Shown here in pieces: positions 11,787 through 23,572 of a stretch of 64,000 nucleotides of DNA. The notes under the pieces are model-generated. The model ran no database searches, was not told where the DNA came from, and worked only from the letters and a program-made list of their open reading frames with translations. Position 1 is the stretch's first letter, and every line of letters begins with the position of its first letter. Origin of the DNA: Conus ventricosus (lineage: Eukaryota > Mollusca > Gastropoda > Neogastropoda > Conidae); the NCBI GenBank assembly GCA_018398815.1, contig CM031620.1:67296698-67360697 (forward strand). Reading direction: 5' to 3'. A program made the translations under genes and the position numbers.

Positions 11787-13218
11787 AAAAAAGGACTGGC
11801 AGTAGGCTCCAACACAGTAAAATGCAGGGCACGGCAATCAATTACATGATAACGATAGCGACAGTAGGAATAAAACTTAACGCGCCTTTGCGCCGTATAT
11901 TCCCCCCCCCCCCCCCCCCCCCCGAAGCTTATTCACACGCAATGTTCAACTTGTCAGCAGCTGTAAAAATGGGATTGTAAGTGTATTCCATTCTCCATGT
12001 ATGCAAGGTCACGTTTTTCTGTCCAAAGATGTAGAACTCAGCATACCAGTAACTACAGAAACACATGCTATCGTTCTCTCGGTTCATGTGACATTCTTCA
12101 ATAAATAATAAAATGAAAAGGTGAAAACAGTCCCACAAGCGAGGAGGTCAGCAGTCCCACAAGCGAGGAGGTCGTTCAATAGCGGCATACTAAAAGATGT
12201 CATATTCCTTGAGGACCAGTATCACGAAGAGGGAGCCCTTCACCTCACCCGGAGTGCGTTGTCTTGTCTTTGATTCCTTTTGTGCACCAATCAGTACATG
12301 TCACTATTTGGGGTACACGGGTAGCGGCATGCAATTACGAAAGTTTTATCATTCTATTCTCTCATTCTCTGGCTGGCCACGGCACGTGACAAGGCGGCAG
12401 AACACAGGGTGCTCAGGACGGGGTGCAAGCGACTGAACGCCAGTGCTACTCGTTCTTGGGCCGAGAGAGCCCCGAGGGCCAGTTTAAAACCCCCGTACTC
12501 TACACTGTTGGGCACGTGAGACTCTCCATACAACCCCAGGGGTAGAATGAGAGAAGATTCCAAGCGCTCTCCTGACACAAAAGAACTCCGACCATCTTTT
12601 TTGGACACCATCCTACCCAAAAAACGTTTTCTCCATCATCGTTCATGTATGCTCAACGGGCGTGTCCATTCTCTTGCAGCAGTCAACAAAGCCCGTATTC
12701 ACTGTTAATGATGCTTGACATGGATGGCACCCTTAGGATATGTATCGCCCAGTTTTGTCTTTTTTTGTTAAAAATATCGATAGTTCTAGCAATCTGACCG
12801 TCATTTTTGTAGTTAATTATGTACACGTGATGTTGTATTTGCTCCCGTCATTTTCAATACGATACATTTTTTTTCCACATTCTTACAGTCATGTGTGGGA
12901 CCTGTGTGTGTGTGTGTGGTGTGTTGTGTGCGTGTGCGTGTGCCTCGATGTGACCGACTCACTGAAACCGATTCTCACAGGCATGCTGTTTTTATGGTTC
13001 GGGGATAACTTACCACGGTTACCAACCAACCGTAGAGGACGGGAGAAAACTGTCCATCCATCGACTGTATGGTTAGTGGACTCGCTGTCGAGTGACTGTG
13101 CATGTGGTGTGTGTGTGTGTGTGTGTGTGTGGCTCGGTTTTATCGTGTATTCTTGACTGTCTGCAGTTCATAACTCTGCTCGTTTGCGTCTCACACGCTC
13201 CCAGACCCACTCGGTCCC
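11787..13218. other. Mostly unique non-coding sequence with small repeats
   Basis: It holds a ~24-nt poly(C) at about 11901-11924, a 23-bp direct duplication of agtcccacaagcgaggaggt at about 12129-12174, and GT microsatellites at about 12904-12942 and 13100-13132. An 88-codon frame is open on the - strand at 12354-12620. Its product is unrecognised and it lacks flanking coding evidence, so I do not call it a gene. Confidence 0.5.
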
Positions 13219-13631
13219 GGTGTAACAGCCCGTTCTTACCCCCCTCTGGAACTTACCTCGGGGTAAGTCTGGGCTAGCCTGCTTTTACCCCGGGGTTCAT
13301 TCTAGGACTAGCTAGAACTTACCCCCCCCCCCCCCTCTAGTTGGAACTTACCCCCGCGGAGGTAAGTTTGGGCTAGCCTGGATTTACCCCCCCCCCCCCC
13401 CCCCAAAAGGATCAGTCTAGGACTATTTGGAATCTTCCTGCACCCACCCACCCTTCAGACAAGAGAGGGTTATTCAGGGTTTTCCTCTGCCTTTTCCCAA
13501 CACGCACACCCGCCTTTATAAAAAAATTGTGTTAGCCTGCATATTTAACCCCTCCTCTCCCACTTCCTATATACAGTCAGCTGGTTTAGACAAAGTGTAA
13601 TTCTAGACTCTTCTCAATAGATGGACCTCCT

Positions 13632-13633
<2 letters not shown>

Positions 13634-13702
<69 letters not shown>
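13634..13702 (+). repeat. ~69-nt poly(C) tract followed by (CA)n
   Basis: An uninterrupted run of about 69 cytosines, then a short CA repeat. Its length is nearly identical to the poly(C) at 31962-32029. The true length may be uncertain because long homopolymers are hard to sequence. Confidence 0.85.
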
Positions 13703-13825
13703 ACACACACACACCCTGGTTCACTAACAGATACGTATTAACATTTCTCGCGCTACTTACATGCATGGTTAATATTCGGGTGTGTGAGTACGGCCCGTAC
13801 AGGCGTGGGAAAGAAAGACGGCTAC

Positions 13826-13915
13826 AGGCCAATGTGACCAAGTGCCAATGTGACCAAGCGTAGTTGTGACAAAATGTCGTTGTGACCACGTGTCGTTGTG
13901 ACCAAGTACCGTTGT
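13826..13915 (+). repeat. Short tandem repeat, ~18-bp unit (tgtcgttgtgaccaag)
   Basis: Five to six imperfect units of tgtcgttgtgaccaag or close variants lie head to tail inside the TIR-bounded element. Confidence 0.75.
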
Positions 13916-13969
13916 TGCTTCATCCTGGTTTGCCTCTTTTAACTATTTTACAGCTATTTAGCCTCTTGA

Positions 13970-14412
13970 GTACCTGTGAACCTTAGCTTGTACAATGCAG
14001 ATGACTAGTGGTCAGTGCCACTGACCACTGGTCATATGACGTAAATCGGAGATTTTAACTATTCAACAGCTAATTAGTGTTTCCTGAGTGCTTGTTACCT
14101 TGTACAATGTAGATTACTTGTGGTCAGTGCCACTGACTACTAGTCATTATGACGTAAATCTATTTCACTGCTAATTACACTCTCCCGAGTACCTGTGTAC
14201 CTTGTACAATGCAGACGACTGGGGGTCAGTGTCACTGACCCCCGGTCACTATGACGTAAATCAGATATTTCGAATATTTACAGTTTATCAGTGTCTCGTG
14301 AGTGTCACTGACCATTGGTCACTTAATGTATATCAAAGATTTTAACTATTTTTACAACTAATTAGTGTCTTCTGAGTGCCTGTGTACCTAGTACAATGTA
14401 GATGACTGGGGG
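13970..14412 (+). repeat. ~110-bp tandem units with palindromic core
   Basis: Four units share ttgtacaatg, then gtggtcagtg-c-cactgaccac, then atgacgtaaatc. The core is a 10+1+10 palindrome, extendable to 15-bp arms with one mismatch at about 14004-14034. Units diverge towards 14300-14412. Confidence 0.8.
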
Positions 14413-14632
14413 GGGGGGGGTCAGTTCCAACTAGGGGGGGTAAGTTCCACTAGTCCTGGAATGACCCCGGGGGTAAAAGCAGGCTAGCCCAGACTTACCC
14501 CGGGGTAAGTTCCAGGGGGGGGGGGGGGGGGTAAGAATGGGCTGTTACAACCGGGGCAGTTTACTGCACAGCCGGTTCGACGACTGGCCAAGGACCGTTA
14601 TCGTAATGTCTGCTGACCATGGTTGATTGACA

Positions 14633-14814
14633 GGTGGCCATGCTGTTAGTGTAATAAGTGAATGTTTAAATGTCACCGGACTGTCCTCGCATGCCTTATT
14701 TTTTCGGCAACGAGGGATCACAAAGTCCCTCATGCGAGGACAGTGAAGTTCAACAACGACTGCAAGTCCGGTAACATGTAAACATGCACTTATTACACCA
14801 ACAGCATGGCCACC
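14633..14814. repeat. 182-bp imperfect palindrome (foldback)
   Basis: The ends ggtggccatgctgtt (14633) and its inverted partner ending at 14814 pair over about 50 bp with scattered mismatches. Nearer the centre, actgtcctcgcatg at 14680-14693 pairs perfectly with catgcgaggacagt at 14731-14744. An insertion of about 18 bp on the right side separates the two stems. It lies just outside the TIR element and encodes nothing. Confidence 0.8.
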
Positions 14815-14969
14815 GTTTTGCTCTAGTTTATTGTTATGTCGATGATTTAAACTTTTTTATGTGTTGACAGCTCTGTGCGAGACGTGTGTTGTGGTTGGGT
14901 TGTGTGGGGGGGGGGGGGGGGGGGGGGTATCATCTAGAATGAGAAATAAACGATTTCTTTTGTATCAGA

Positions 14970-16065
14970 TTTTAATGTGATACACTTTTAAATACTTAGG
15001 AATGATTTTTAGCATAACAGGGAATTTTTTTATATTAAAATAAGAAGTATTTGTATGATCAAGCGCAATGTACAATGTTTTCTTTATAAAAGATGGCAAG
15101 ATTTCAAAGTTTGACTATAAACATGGTACTGGACTTATACCTGTCAATGGTACTGCCTGTACGTTTATATGGGTGTAAATTTGGGGATATAGTGATTTAA
15201 CGCTAACGGAAAGCTTTCAGCTTAAATTTTTAAAGCATCTTTTTCATTTAAATCGTTCTACCAAAACAGAACTGATTATGGAGAACTAGGAACATATCCT
15301 GTTTCAATTCAAGTATATGCACGAATGATAAAATTCTGGTCATCATTACTTTCTCCACAAACAAATAATATTCATCTAGATTGTATAAAGTTTTATATGA
15401 TTTGTACAGAGATCGGGGTTTTTACATCTAGGTGGTTGAGGTGTATACGGGATATCCTGATAAAAACAACAAGTATTCGACTGTGTTTGGGAGACACAAA
15501 AGTTTTCGTCTGTTCACAGTCTTTGTAGAAATGTTCGTAATTCATTAGAAGATATTTACATAAGTGCATGGAATGATGCTTAGAATCTAGTAATAGTGTT
15601 TGTTTTACAGAAATTCTAAAACAAAGTTTTGCCGTGCAAAATATATTGAAATGTTGCCTGTGATGTCTTTGTATACACACTAATTCGGTTCGCTGTGGTA
15701 ATCATTAACTCATGATAGAAATTGGCAGACGATTTGAAATACCCCACGATGAACGATTCTGTCGGGACTGCGACCAGAATGACCTTGGTGATGAATTTCA
15801 TTTTGTTATGAAATGCACCAAAGATAACATTAGAAATCAGTTTAGGCCAAGAAAAATTTACATGTATATAGTCCGTATTTAACTATTGTCGTTTGCTCTG
15901 TGGTGGTTAAAAAAAACTGATCAAAGTTTCTAAAACTTAGTAAAGTTTGAATCGAGAAATTTTTGAATGTTTGATGTGTTTCATTTACATTTGTTTGATT
16001 TGTTTCAAGTCCTCCATTCCCACATGGGGTCATAGGATTAAAATCTTTGAATCTTGAATCTTTGT
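14970..16065 (+). pseudogene. 3' end of a non-LTR retrotransposon (LINE): end of RT, C-terminal zinc knuckle and tail
   Basis: The fragment would belong to the ORF2 polyprotein that nicks target DNA and reverse-transcribes the element RNA. Read in changing frames it gives KYLGMIFS near 14990 (end of the RT domain), then LYGCKFGD near 15160, a KFLKHLFHLNRST stretch near 15220, and RMIKFWSSLL near 15322, all typical of LINE C-termini. At 15759-15815 CRDCDQNDLGDEFHFVMKC forms the C-terminal Cys/His motif seen in many LINEs. The 3' end at about 16035-16065 is a short tail repeat of atctttgaatcttga. The copy is 5'-truncated and broken by several frameshifts and stops. It may belong to the same family as the - strand fragment at 43085-44460, but they do not overlap enough to compare. 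Confidence 0.75.
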
Positions 16066-16129
16066 GTGTGTGCATGAGTGAGTGAGTGAGTGAGCGAGTG
16101 TGTGTGTGTGTGTGTGTGGTGTGTGTGTG

Positions 16130-16184
<55 letters not shown>

Positions 16185-16214
16185 GCGTGCGTGCGTGCGT
16201 ACGTGCGTGCGTGC

Positions 16215-16248
<34 letters not shown>
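16066..16248 (+). repeat. Compound microsatellite (GTGA)n(GT)n(GCGT)n(GT)n
   Basis: About 180 bp directly after the LINE tail: gagt repeats, GT repeats, a long GCGT block, then GT again. Microsatellites often seed on LINE tails. Confidence 0.92.
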
Positions 16249-16249
<1 letters not shown>

Positions 16250-17430
16250 AGACATTGACCTCACAGACATGCAATTTGTCATACTTACTACGGTCATCCG
16301 ATCGTAATTGAAGGTAAGGAGTAACGCGGTTTCTCCATCTTCCATGGATCAACAGACTGCAGTCCAGCGACTGCAAGTGTGGGATTTCTTAGACCTGATT
16401 GTGTAGGAGAACTAGTCCCCGGGGCCAATTTGATATACAGATGGACTGGCAACTGTTTTACATCCAACAACCAAGCTAATGGGTGACTGTGCAAACAATT
16501 TGGGGAAAAAAAGGAATATTACCTGGCAAATATTGTTTTCAAAAACAAATACTAACTATCATTGTACTCCGCAGTTATTGGACTTCACAAATCCTTGTAT
16601 ATTACTACTTTTGACAACAGATGACCATAAAATCACTCTCACATACCACCTGTGACAGTACTCTTTTCTTTTTCTTTTTCTTTTTTTTTTTCTTTTTGTT
16701 TGTTTCTTTGCTACGCAATACGTTCCCACAAATTCCATGAGCAAAATGGAGATACTCTCTCAGCCCTGTAAATATCGGCTTAAAATGTACGCATTTGCGT
16801 CTTTCTGACACAAAAGAACGCCGATTCTACCTTTTTCGGAGGAAGTAAAGAATACTTCATTAGCGTCTTACGTATGTCCAACGGATTCATCCAGTATGAA
16901 AAAATATCCGTTCTCTTCTCTACACATAGTAGTGGAGACGGCCTGTGCTCAACGAGCAAGACGGGAACGTCGGGAATTGCATGCATCGTCAAGGTCAACA
17001 TGGCCCGGTTTCATCTGCTTCAACAATGTCTGTAGTAAAAGTAAGTCATTGTGGCTGCTGTATATCATTATGTTTACAACAAGATTTTTTTAAGTGTTTG
17101 AAAGCCATGCGTGGGACATGTATTTGTCTGACACGCGTGGTTTGTTGTTATTTTGGGCCCACTTACAGCTTTTCTACAACTAATAGTAAAGTCTAAACAG
17201 TGGGGGGAAGGGGAAGTATCACCACCGCCCGTCCATCGACTGTTGGTCAAGGATCGACTGGCGAAGGACAGTAAATGGGGTTGAGTGGACTTGATTGTCC
17301 TCAAGCAAACATGATCCAATGATTGTCGTTGTTCGTTCATTAGACAGGTCCTTTAAGGGGACCTGGGAGAAACACACTGAAGACAGCTGATCCACTCTAC
17401 TGAACACTATCTCTTCATATAACCGGAGAA
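16249..17430. other. Non-coding or unresolved sequence
   Basis: It contains a TTTTC-rich pyrimidine tract at about 16660-16700. A potential splice donor (gtaaaagtaagtc) lies near 17036 without a convincing exon before it. Short open frames here have no recognisable product. About 100 bp near 16790-16890 resembles 12560-12670 (shared ctgacacaaaagaa), suggesting a weak dispersed repeat. Confidence 0.45.
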
Positions 17431-19175
17431 AGTAAACCTCACAGCAACTTCTGTAAACGTCACAGCAACTATCACACACCTCAGAGCACCTCGTTTACAC
17501 CTCACAGCAACTCCTATACACAGAGCAACTCCTATACACAGAGCAACGTCTAGTCTATACACAGAGCAACTCCTATACACAGAGCAACTTCATACACCTC
17601 ACATCAGGTATTATACACCTCACAGCAGCGCCTATCTTCCTACAGCAATTCTTATACACTTCATAGCAACTCATATACACTTCATAGCAACTCCTGTACA
17701 CGTCATAGCAACACCTATACACCTCACAGCAACTCCTGTACCCCTTACAGCAACTCCTATACGTCTCATAGCAACTCCTATACCCTTCATAGCAACTCCT
17801 GTACCCCTCATAGCAACTCCTGTACATTTCATACAACTCTGTACACTCACAGCAACTCATGTACACCTCATAGCAACTCCTGTACACCTCATAGCAACTC
17901 CTGTACACCTCATAGCAACTCCTGTACACCTCACAACTCCTGTACACCTCAAAGCAACTCATGTACACCTCACAGCAACTCCTGTACACCTCATAGCAAC
18001 TCCTGTACACCTCATAGCAACTCCTGTACACCTCATAGCAACTCCTGTACACCTCACAACTCCTGTACACCTCAAAGCAACTCCTGTACACCTCACAACT
18101 CCTGTACACTCATAGCAACTCCTGTACACCTCATAGCAACTCCTGTACACCTCACAACTCCTGTACACCTCATAGCAACTCCTGTACACCTCATAGCAAC
18201 TCCTGTACACCTCACAGCAACTCCTATACACCTCAAAGCAACTCCTGTACACTCATAGCAACTCCTGTACACCTCATAGCAACTCCTATACACCTCATAG
18301 CAACTCCTGCACACCTCATTGCAACTCCTATACACCTCAAAGCAACTCTGACACACCTCAAAGCAACTCTTACACACCTTATAGCAACTCTTATTGTCCT
18401 ATACACCTCATAGCAACTCTAACACACCTCAAAGCAACTCTAACACACCTCCAAGCAACTCTGACACACCTCCAAGCAACTCTTACACACCTCAAAGCAA
18501 CTCTCACACACCTCATAGTAACTCTTATTCTCCTATACACCTCATAGCAACTCTAACACACCTCAAAGCAACTCTTACACACCTCATAGCAACTCTTATT
18601 GTCCTATACACATCATAGCAACTCCTATACGCATCAAAGCAATTCATATACACCTCAAAGCAACTCCTATACACTTCATAGCAACTCATATACACCTCGT
18701 AGCAATCTCTCATAGCAACTCCTTTACACCTCATAGCAACTCCTTACACCTCGTAGCAACTCCTTTACGCCTCATAGCAACTCTAACACACCTCAAAGCA
18801 ACTCTGATACACCTCATAGCAACTCTGATTGTCCTATACACATCATAGCAACTCCTATATTCGCCATAGCAATTCCAATACACCTCAAAGCAACCCCTAT
18901 AACCTCAAAGCAACCCCTATACACCTCATAGCACCTCCTATCCATCTCATAGCAACTCCTGTATATCTCATACCAACTTCTATACACCTCATAGCAGCTA
19001 CAACACACCAAATTGCAACTTCTATACACCTCACAGCAACTCCTATACACCTCATAGGAACTCCTATGCACATAGCAAATTCCTATACACCTCATTGCAA
19101 CTTCTATACATTTCACAGTAGCTCCCATACACCTAATTGCAACTTCTATACACCTCACAGCAACCCCTATGCATC
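17430..19175 (-). repeat. ~1.75-kb minisatellite of 21-bp units (7-residue YRSCYEV phase)
   Basis: The + strand unit is ctcctgtacacctcatagca plus a, 21 bp, in roughly 80 tandem copies. Because 21 is a multiple of three, the - strand stays open for long distances as repeats of the heptad YRSCYEV, for example 178 codons at 17573-18109. Common variants are 21 or 18 bp and keep the frame, while 20-bp units break it. From about 18330 to 18840 there is a higher-order pattern that includes ctcttattgtcctatacacc. No start context, splice sites or flanking domain support a real protein, so I treat the open frames as a by-product of unit length. Confidence 0.93.
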
Positions 19176-19390
19176 CACTCGTACCTGCGACCATGTGCCA
19201 TCACCAGACGGTGTGACACTACCATAAACTGCTGAGCGGAAACTGACAACAAACTGCGGACATTCCAACGCAAAAAGATACTACAACAATGCAACAACAA
19301 CAACAACAAAAAACTTCGAAGAAAGGAAAAGAAAGGAGGAAAACGCTAGCGAAAAAAAAGAGGCTGCAAGCATGCTAGCCACATCAGAAA
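19176..19390. other. Spacer between two large satellite arrays
   Basis: About 215 bp with an acaacaacaa run and an A/G-rich patch (gaaaggaaaagaaaggagga). No gene signal. Confidence 0.5.
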
Positions 19391-21699
19391 CTGTGATCAT
19401 GACTGTAAAGCAGACACTGTGACCATGAATAGAGTCAGTGAAACAGTATCCATGACCCCATGAGTATAAATAGTGAACCAAACAATGGACCATGAATATA
19501 GACAGTGAAACAGAATCTGACTTTGAGTATAGATGGTGAACAGAAACTATGATCATGAGGATATATAGTTAAACAGAAACTATGATCGTAAGTATAGACA
19601 GTCAAACAGAAACTATCACCATGAATCTAGACAGTGAAACAGAAGCTGCAACCATGAGTATAGACAGTGAAACAGAAACTATGACCATGAAGATAGACAG
19701 TGAAACAAACTATGCCAATGAAGATAGAGGTACAAACTATATATATGAGTCTAGACAGTGAAACAGAAGCTACGACCATGAGTTTAGACAGTGAACAGAA
19801 TGTTTCACTATGACCATCAGGATAGACAGTGAAACAAACTATGCCAATGAGGATAGAGAGTTACAAACAATAGCTATATAGGATAGACAGTTAAACAAAA
19901 ACCATAACCATGAGAATAGACCGTGAACAAAAACTATGACCATGAGGATAGACAATAAAACAAACTATGACAATGAGGACAGACAATAAAACAAACTATG
20001 ACAATGAGGACAGACAGTGAAACAAACTATGACAATGAGGACAGACAATAAAACAAACTATGACAATGAGGACAGACAATAAAACAAACTATGACAATGA
20101 GGACAGACAATAAAACAAACTATGACAATGAGGACAGACAATAAAACAAACTATGACAATGAGGACAGACAATAAAACAAACTATGACAATGAGGACAGA
20201 AAATAAAACAAACTATGACAATGAGGACAGACAATAAAACAAACTATGACAATGAGGACAGACAGTGAAACAAACTATACAATGAGGACAGACAATAAAA
20301 CAAACTATGACAATGAGGACAGACAATAAAACAAACTATGACAATGAGGACAGACAATAAAACAAACTATGACAATGAGGACAGACAGTGAAACAAACTA
20401 TGACCATGAGGACAGACAATAAAACAAACTATGACAATGAGGACAGACAATAAAACAAACTATGACCATGAGGACAGACAGTGAAACAAACTATGACAAT
20501 GAGGACAGACAGTCAAACAAACTATGACAATGAGGACAGACAGTAAAACAAACTATGACCATGAGGACAGACAGTGAAACAAACTATGACAATGAGGACA
20601 GACAATAAAACAAACTATGACAATGAGGACAGACAGTGAAACAAACTATGACAATGAGGACAGACAATAAAACAAACTATGACAATGAGGACAGACAATA
20701 AAACAAACTATGACAATGAGGACAGACAATAAAACAAACTATGACAATGAGGACAGACAATAAAACAAACTATGACCATGAGGACAGACAATAAAACAAA
20801 CTATGACAATGAGGACAGACAGTAAAACAAACTATGACCATGAGGACAGACAGTAAAACAAACTATGACAATGAGGACAGACAGTAAAACAAACTATGAC
20901 CATGAGGACAGACAATAAAACAAACTATGACCATGAGGACAGACAATAAAACAAACTATGACAATGAGGACAGACAGTAAAACAAACTATGACAATGAGG
21001 ACAGACAGTAAAACAAACTATGACCATGAGGACAGACAGTAAAACAAACTATGACCATGAGGACAGACAGTAAAACAAACTATGACAATGAGGACAGACA
21101 GTAAAACAAACTATGACCATGAGGACAGACAATAAAACAAACTATGAACCATGAGGACAGACATAAAACAAACTATGACAATGAGGACAGACAGTGAAAC
21201 AAACTATGACAATGAGGACAGACAATAAAACAAACTATGACAATGAGGACAGACAGTGAAACAAACTATGACAATGAGGACAGACAGTAAAACAAACTAT
21301 GACAATGAGGACAGACAGTGAAACAAACTATGACAATGAGGACAGACAATAAAACAAACTATGACAATGAGGACAGACAGTGAAACAAACTATGACAATG
21401 AGGACAGACAGTAAAACAAACTATGACCATGAGGACAGACAATAAAACAAACTATGACAATGAGGGCAGACAGTAAAACAAACTATGACCATGAGGACAG
21501 ACAATAAAACAAACTATGACAATGAGGACAGACAGTAAAACAAACTATGACCATGAGGACAGACAGTAAAAACAAACTATGACCATGAGGACAGACAGTA
21601 AAAACAAACTATGACAATGAGGACAGACAGTAAAACAAACTATGACCATGAGGACAGACAGTGAAACAAACTATGACCATGAGACAGACAGTGAAACAA

Positions 21700-22340
21700 A
21701 CTATGAGTATACTGTGGATAGTGAAACAAAAACTATTACCATGAAGATAGACAGTGAAACAGAAACTATGACCGTGAGAATAGACAATAAAACAAACTAT
21801 GACCATGAGGACAGACAGTGAAACAAACTATGAGTATACTGTGGATAGTGAAACAAAAACTATTACCATGAAGATAGACAGTGAAACAGAAACTATGACC
21901 GTGAGAATAGACAATAAAACAAACTATGACCATGAGGACAGACAGTGAAACAAACTATGAGTATACTGTGGATAGTGAAACAAAAACTATGACCACGAAG
22001 ATAGACAGTGAAACAAACTATGACCGTGAGAAAGACAGTGAAACGAAAACTATGACCACGAGGACAGACAGTGAAACAAACTATGGTATACTGTGGATAG
22101 TGAAACAAAAACTATGACCATGAAGATAGACAGTGAAACAGAAACTATGACCGTGAGAATAGACAGTGAAACAAACACTATGACCATGAGGACAGACAGT
22201 GAAACAAACTATGAGTATACTGTGGATAGTGAACAAAAACTATGACCATGAAGATAGACATGAAACAAAAACTATGACCATGATGACCATGAGGATAGAC
22301 AGTGAAACCGAAAATATGACCATAAGTATAGACAGTGAAA
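21700..22340 (+). repeat. ~127-bp higher-order repeat inside the minisatellite
   Basis: The variant unit gagtatactgtggatagtg starts near 21705, 21832, 21959, 22085 and 22213, a period of about 127 bp equal to four basic units. Neighbouring units repeat in the same order (attaccatgaagatag, accgtgagaatag, accatgaggacag). Confidence 0.88.
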
Positions 22341-22475
22341 CAAAAACCATTTCCTTTAGGAGAGACAGTGAGACAAACTATGCCATGAGGTTAGACAGTG
22401 AAGCACCAACTATAGCTGTGAGGATAGACAGTGAAACAGCAACTCTAGCCATGAGGATAGACAGTGAAACAAACT
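22205..22475 (+). repeat. Segment duplicated within the array (partner 22895-23195)
   Basis: Both segments carry, in the same order, ctgtggatagtg, an unusual doubled accatgatgaccatgagg, gaaaccgaaa, a diverged attcc/attacc unit with aggagagac, gaagcac, tatagctgtgagg and gcaactctagccatg. This marks a ~270-300-bp block duplication rather than independent unit drift. Confidence 0.85.
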
Positions 22476-22894
22476 ATGACTATGAGGAGAGACAGTGAAA
22501 CAAACTATGACCATCAGGATAGTCCGTGAAACACAATAAGACCATGAGGAAAGACAGTGAAACAGAAACTATGATCATGAGAATAGACCGTGAAATACAA
22601 ACTATAGCTCTGAGGATAGACAATGAAACAGAAACTGTGACCATGAGGAAAGATAGTGAAACAGAGGCTACGACCATGAGGATAGACAATGAAACAGAAA
22701 CTACGACCACGAGGACAGACAATGAAACTGAAACTATTAACATAAGGATAGATAAAAGTTAAACAGAAACAAGGACCATGAGAATAGACAATGAAACAAA
22801 AACCATGACCATGAGAATAGACAGTGAAACCGAAAATATGACCATGAGAATGTACAGTGAAACAAAAACCATGACCTTGAGGACAGACAGTGAA

Positions 22895-23195
22895 ACAAAC
22901 TATGAGGATACTGTGGATAGTGAAACAAAAACTATGACCACGAAGATAGACAGTGAAACAGAAACTATGACCGTGAGAATAGACAGTGAAACAAAAACTA
23001 TGACCATGATGACCATGAGGATAGACAGTGAAACCGAAAAATATGACCATAAGTATAGACAGTGAAACAAAAAAACATTACCTTGAGGAGAGACAATGAA
23101 ACAAACTATGCCATAATTTAGACAGTGAAGCACAAACTATAGCTGTGAGGATAGACAGTGAAACAGCAACTCTAGCCATGGGATAGACAGTGAAA
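22895..23195 (+). repeat. Second copy of the intra-array segmental duplication
   Basis: Same ordered landmarks as 22205-22475, with small indels such as a missing g after ctagccatg. Confidence 0.85.
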
Positions 23196-23572
23196 CAAAC
23201 TATGACCAAGAGTATAGACATTGAAACATAAACCATGACCATAAGAATAGACGCTGAAACAGAAACTATGACCATGAGGATAGACTGTGGAAGAGAAACT
23301 ATGACTACGAGGGTAGACAGCGAAACAAACTATGACCATGAAGATAGATGGTGAAACAAAAACTATGACCATGAGAATAGACAGTGAAACAGAAGCTACG
23401 ACCATGAAAACAGTGAAATACGAGATTATGACCATGAGGATAGACAGTGAAACACGAGATTACGACCATGAGGACAGACAGTGAAACAGATACTATTGCT
23501 ATGAGGATAGACAGTAAAACAGAAACTATGACCATGACAGCGAAAAAAAAAAGCCCATGTGCTAGCTTTAAT

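Larger units (their letters stand above)
13219..14552. mobile_element. TIR-bounded non-autonomous element with an internal palindromic satellite
   Basis: The left end begins ggtgtaacagcccgttctta and the right end, read in reverse complement, begins ggttgtaacagcccattctt. The match continues for about 140 bp through ggaactta, cggggtaagtctgggctagc and ctgcttttacccc. The left arm is partly duplicated (13330-13440). The arms are interrupted by poly(C)/poly(G) runs of varying length. The interior contains a ~69-nt poly(C), an 18-bp tandem repeat, and four ~110-bp units with a palindromic core. No transposase frame exists, so this is a MITE-like or foldback element. I could not find a convincing target-site duplication: flanks are tccc on the left and gggg on the right. 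Confidence 0.72.
19390..23545 (+). repeat. ~4.15-kb minisatellite of 31-bp and 33-bp units
   Basis: Flanking zones use a 33-bp unit resembling cagaaactatgaccatgagg followed by atagacagtgaaa. The core at about 19960-21640 uses a 31-bp unit (caaactatgacaatgaggac then agacaataaaa) in about 54 highly similar copies. The 33-bp unit keeps an 11-residue phase open on both strands: + reads as TMRIDSETETM repeats, and - has an open stretch of 178 codons at 22514-23050. The 31-bp unit lacks the ga pair and destroys the phase. A homogeneous core with diverged edges is the classic result of unequal exchange. I do not regard the open frames as genes. Confidence 0.95.

Noticed and set aside
12354..12670. 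88-codon - strand gene candidate
   Set aside because: No recognised motif. A weak nucleotide resemblance to 16790-16890 suggests it is part of a dispersed repeat.
13614..13889. Open frames with long glycine or proline runs
   Set aside because: These are direct translations of the 69-nt poly(C), not a protein.
15842..16345. 167-codon - strand open frame rich in H, T, R and A
   Set aside because: Most of it is a microsatellite in codon phase. The rest is the LINE 3' region on the wrong strand.
17573..18109. 178-codon Cys/Tyr-rich repeat protein on the - strand
   Set aside because: The unit length of 21 bp alone keeps the frame open. There are no start, stop, splice or flanking-domain signals, and nearby units break phase.
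22514..23050. 178-codon hydrophobic repeat protein on the - strand
   Set aside because: It is a by-product of the 33-bp unit. The opposite strand is also open, and the array core destroys the phase.
17430..23545. CRISPR-like array
   Set aside because: There are no unique spacers between conserved repeats, units are contiguous minisatellite copies, and the DNA is clearly eukaryotic with no cas genes.
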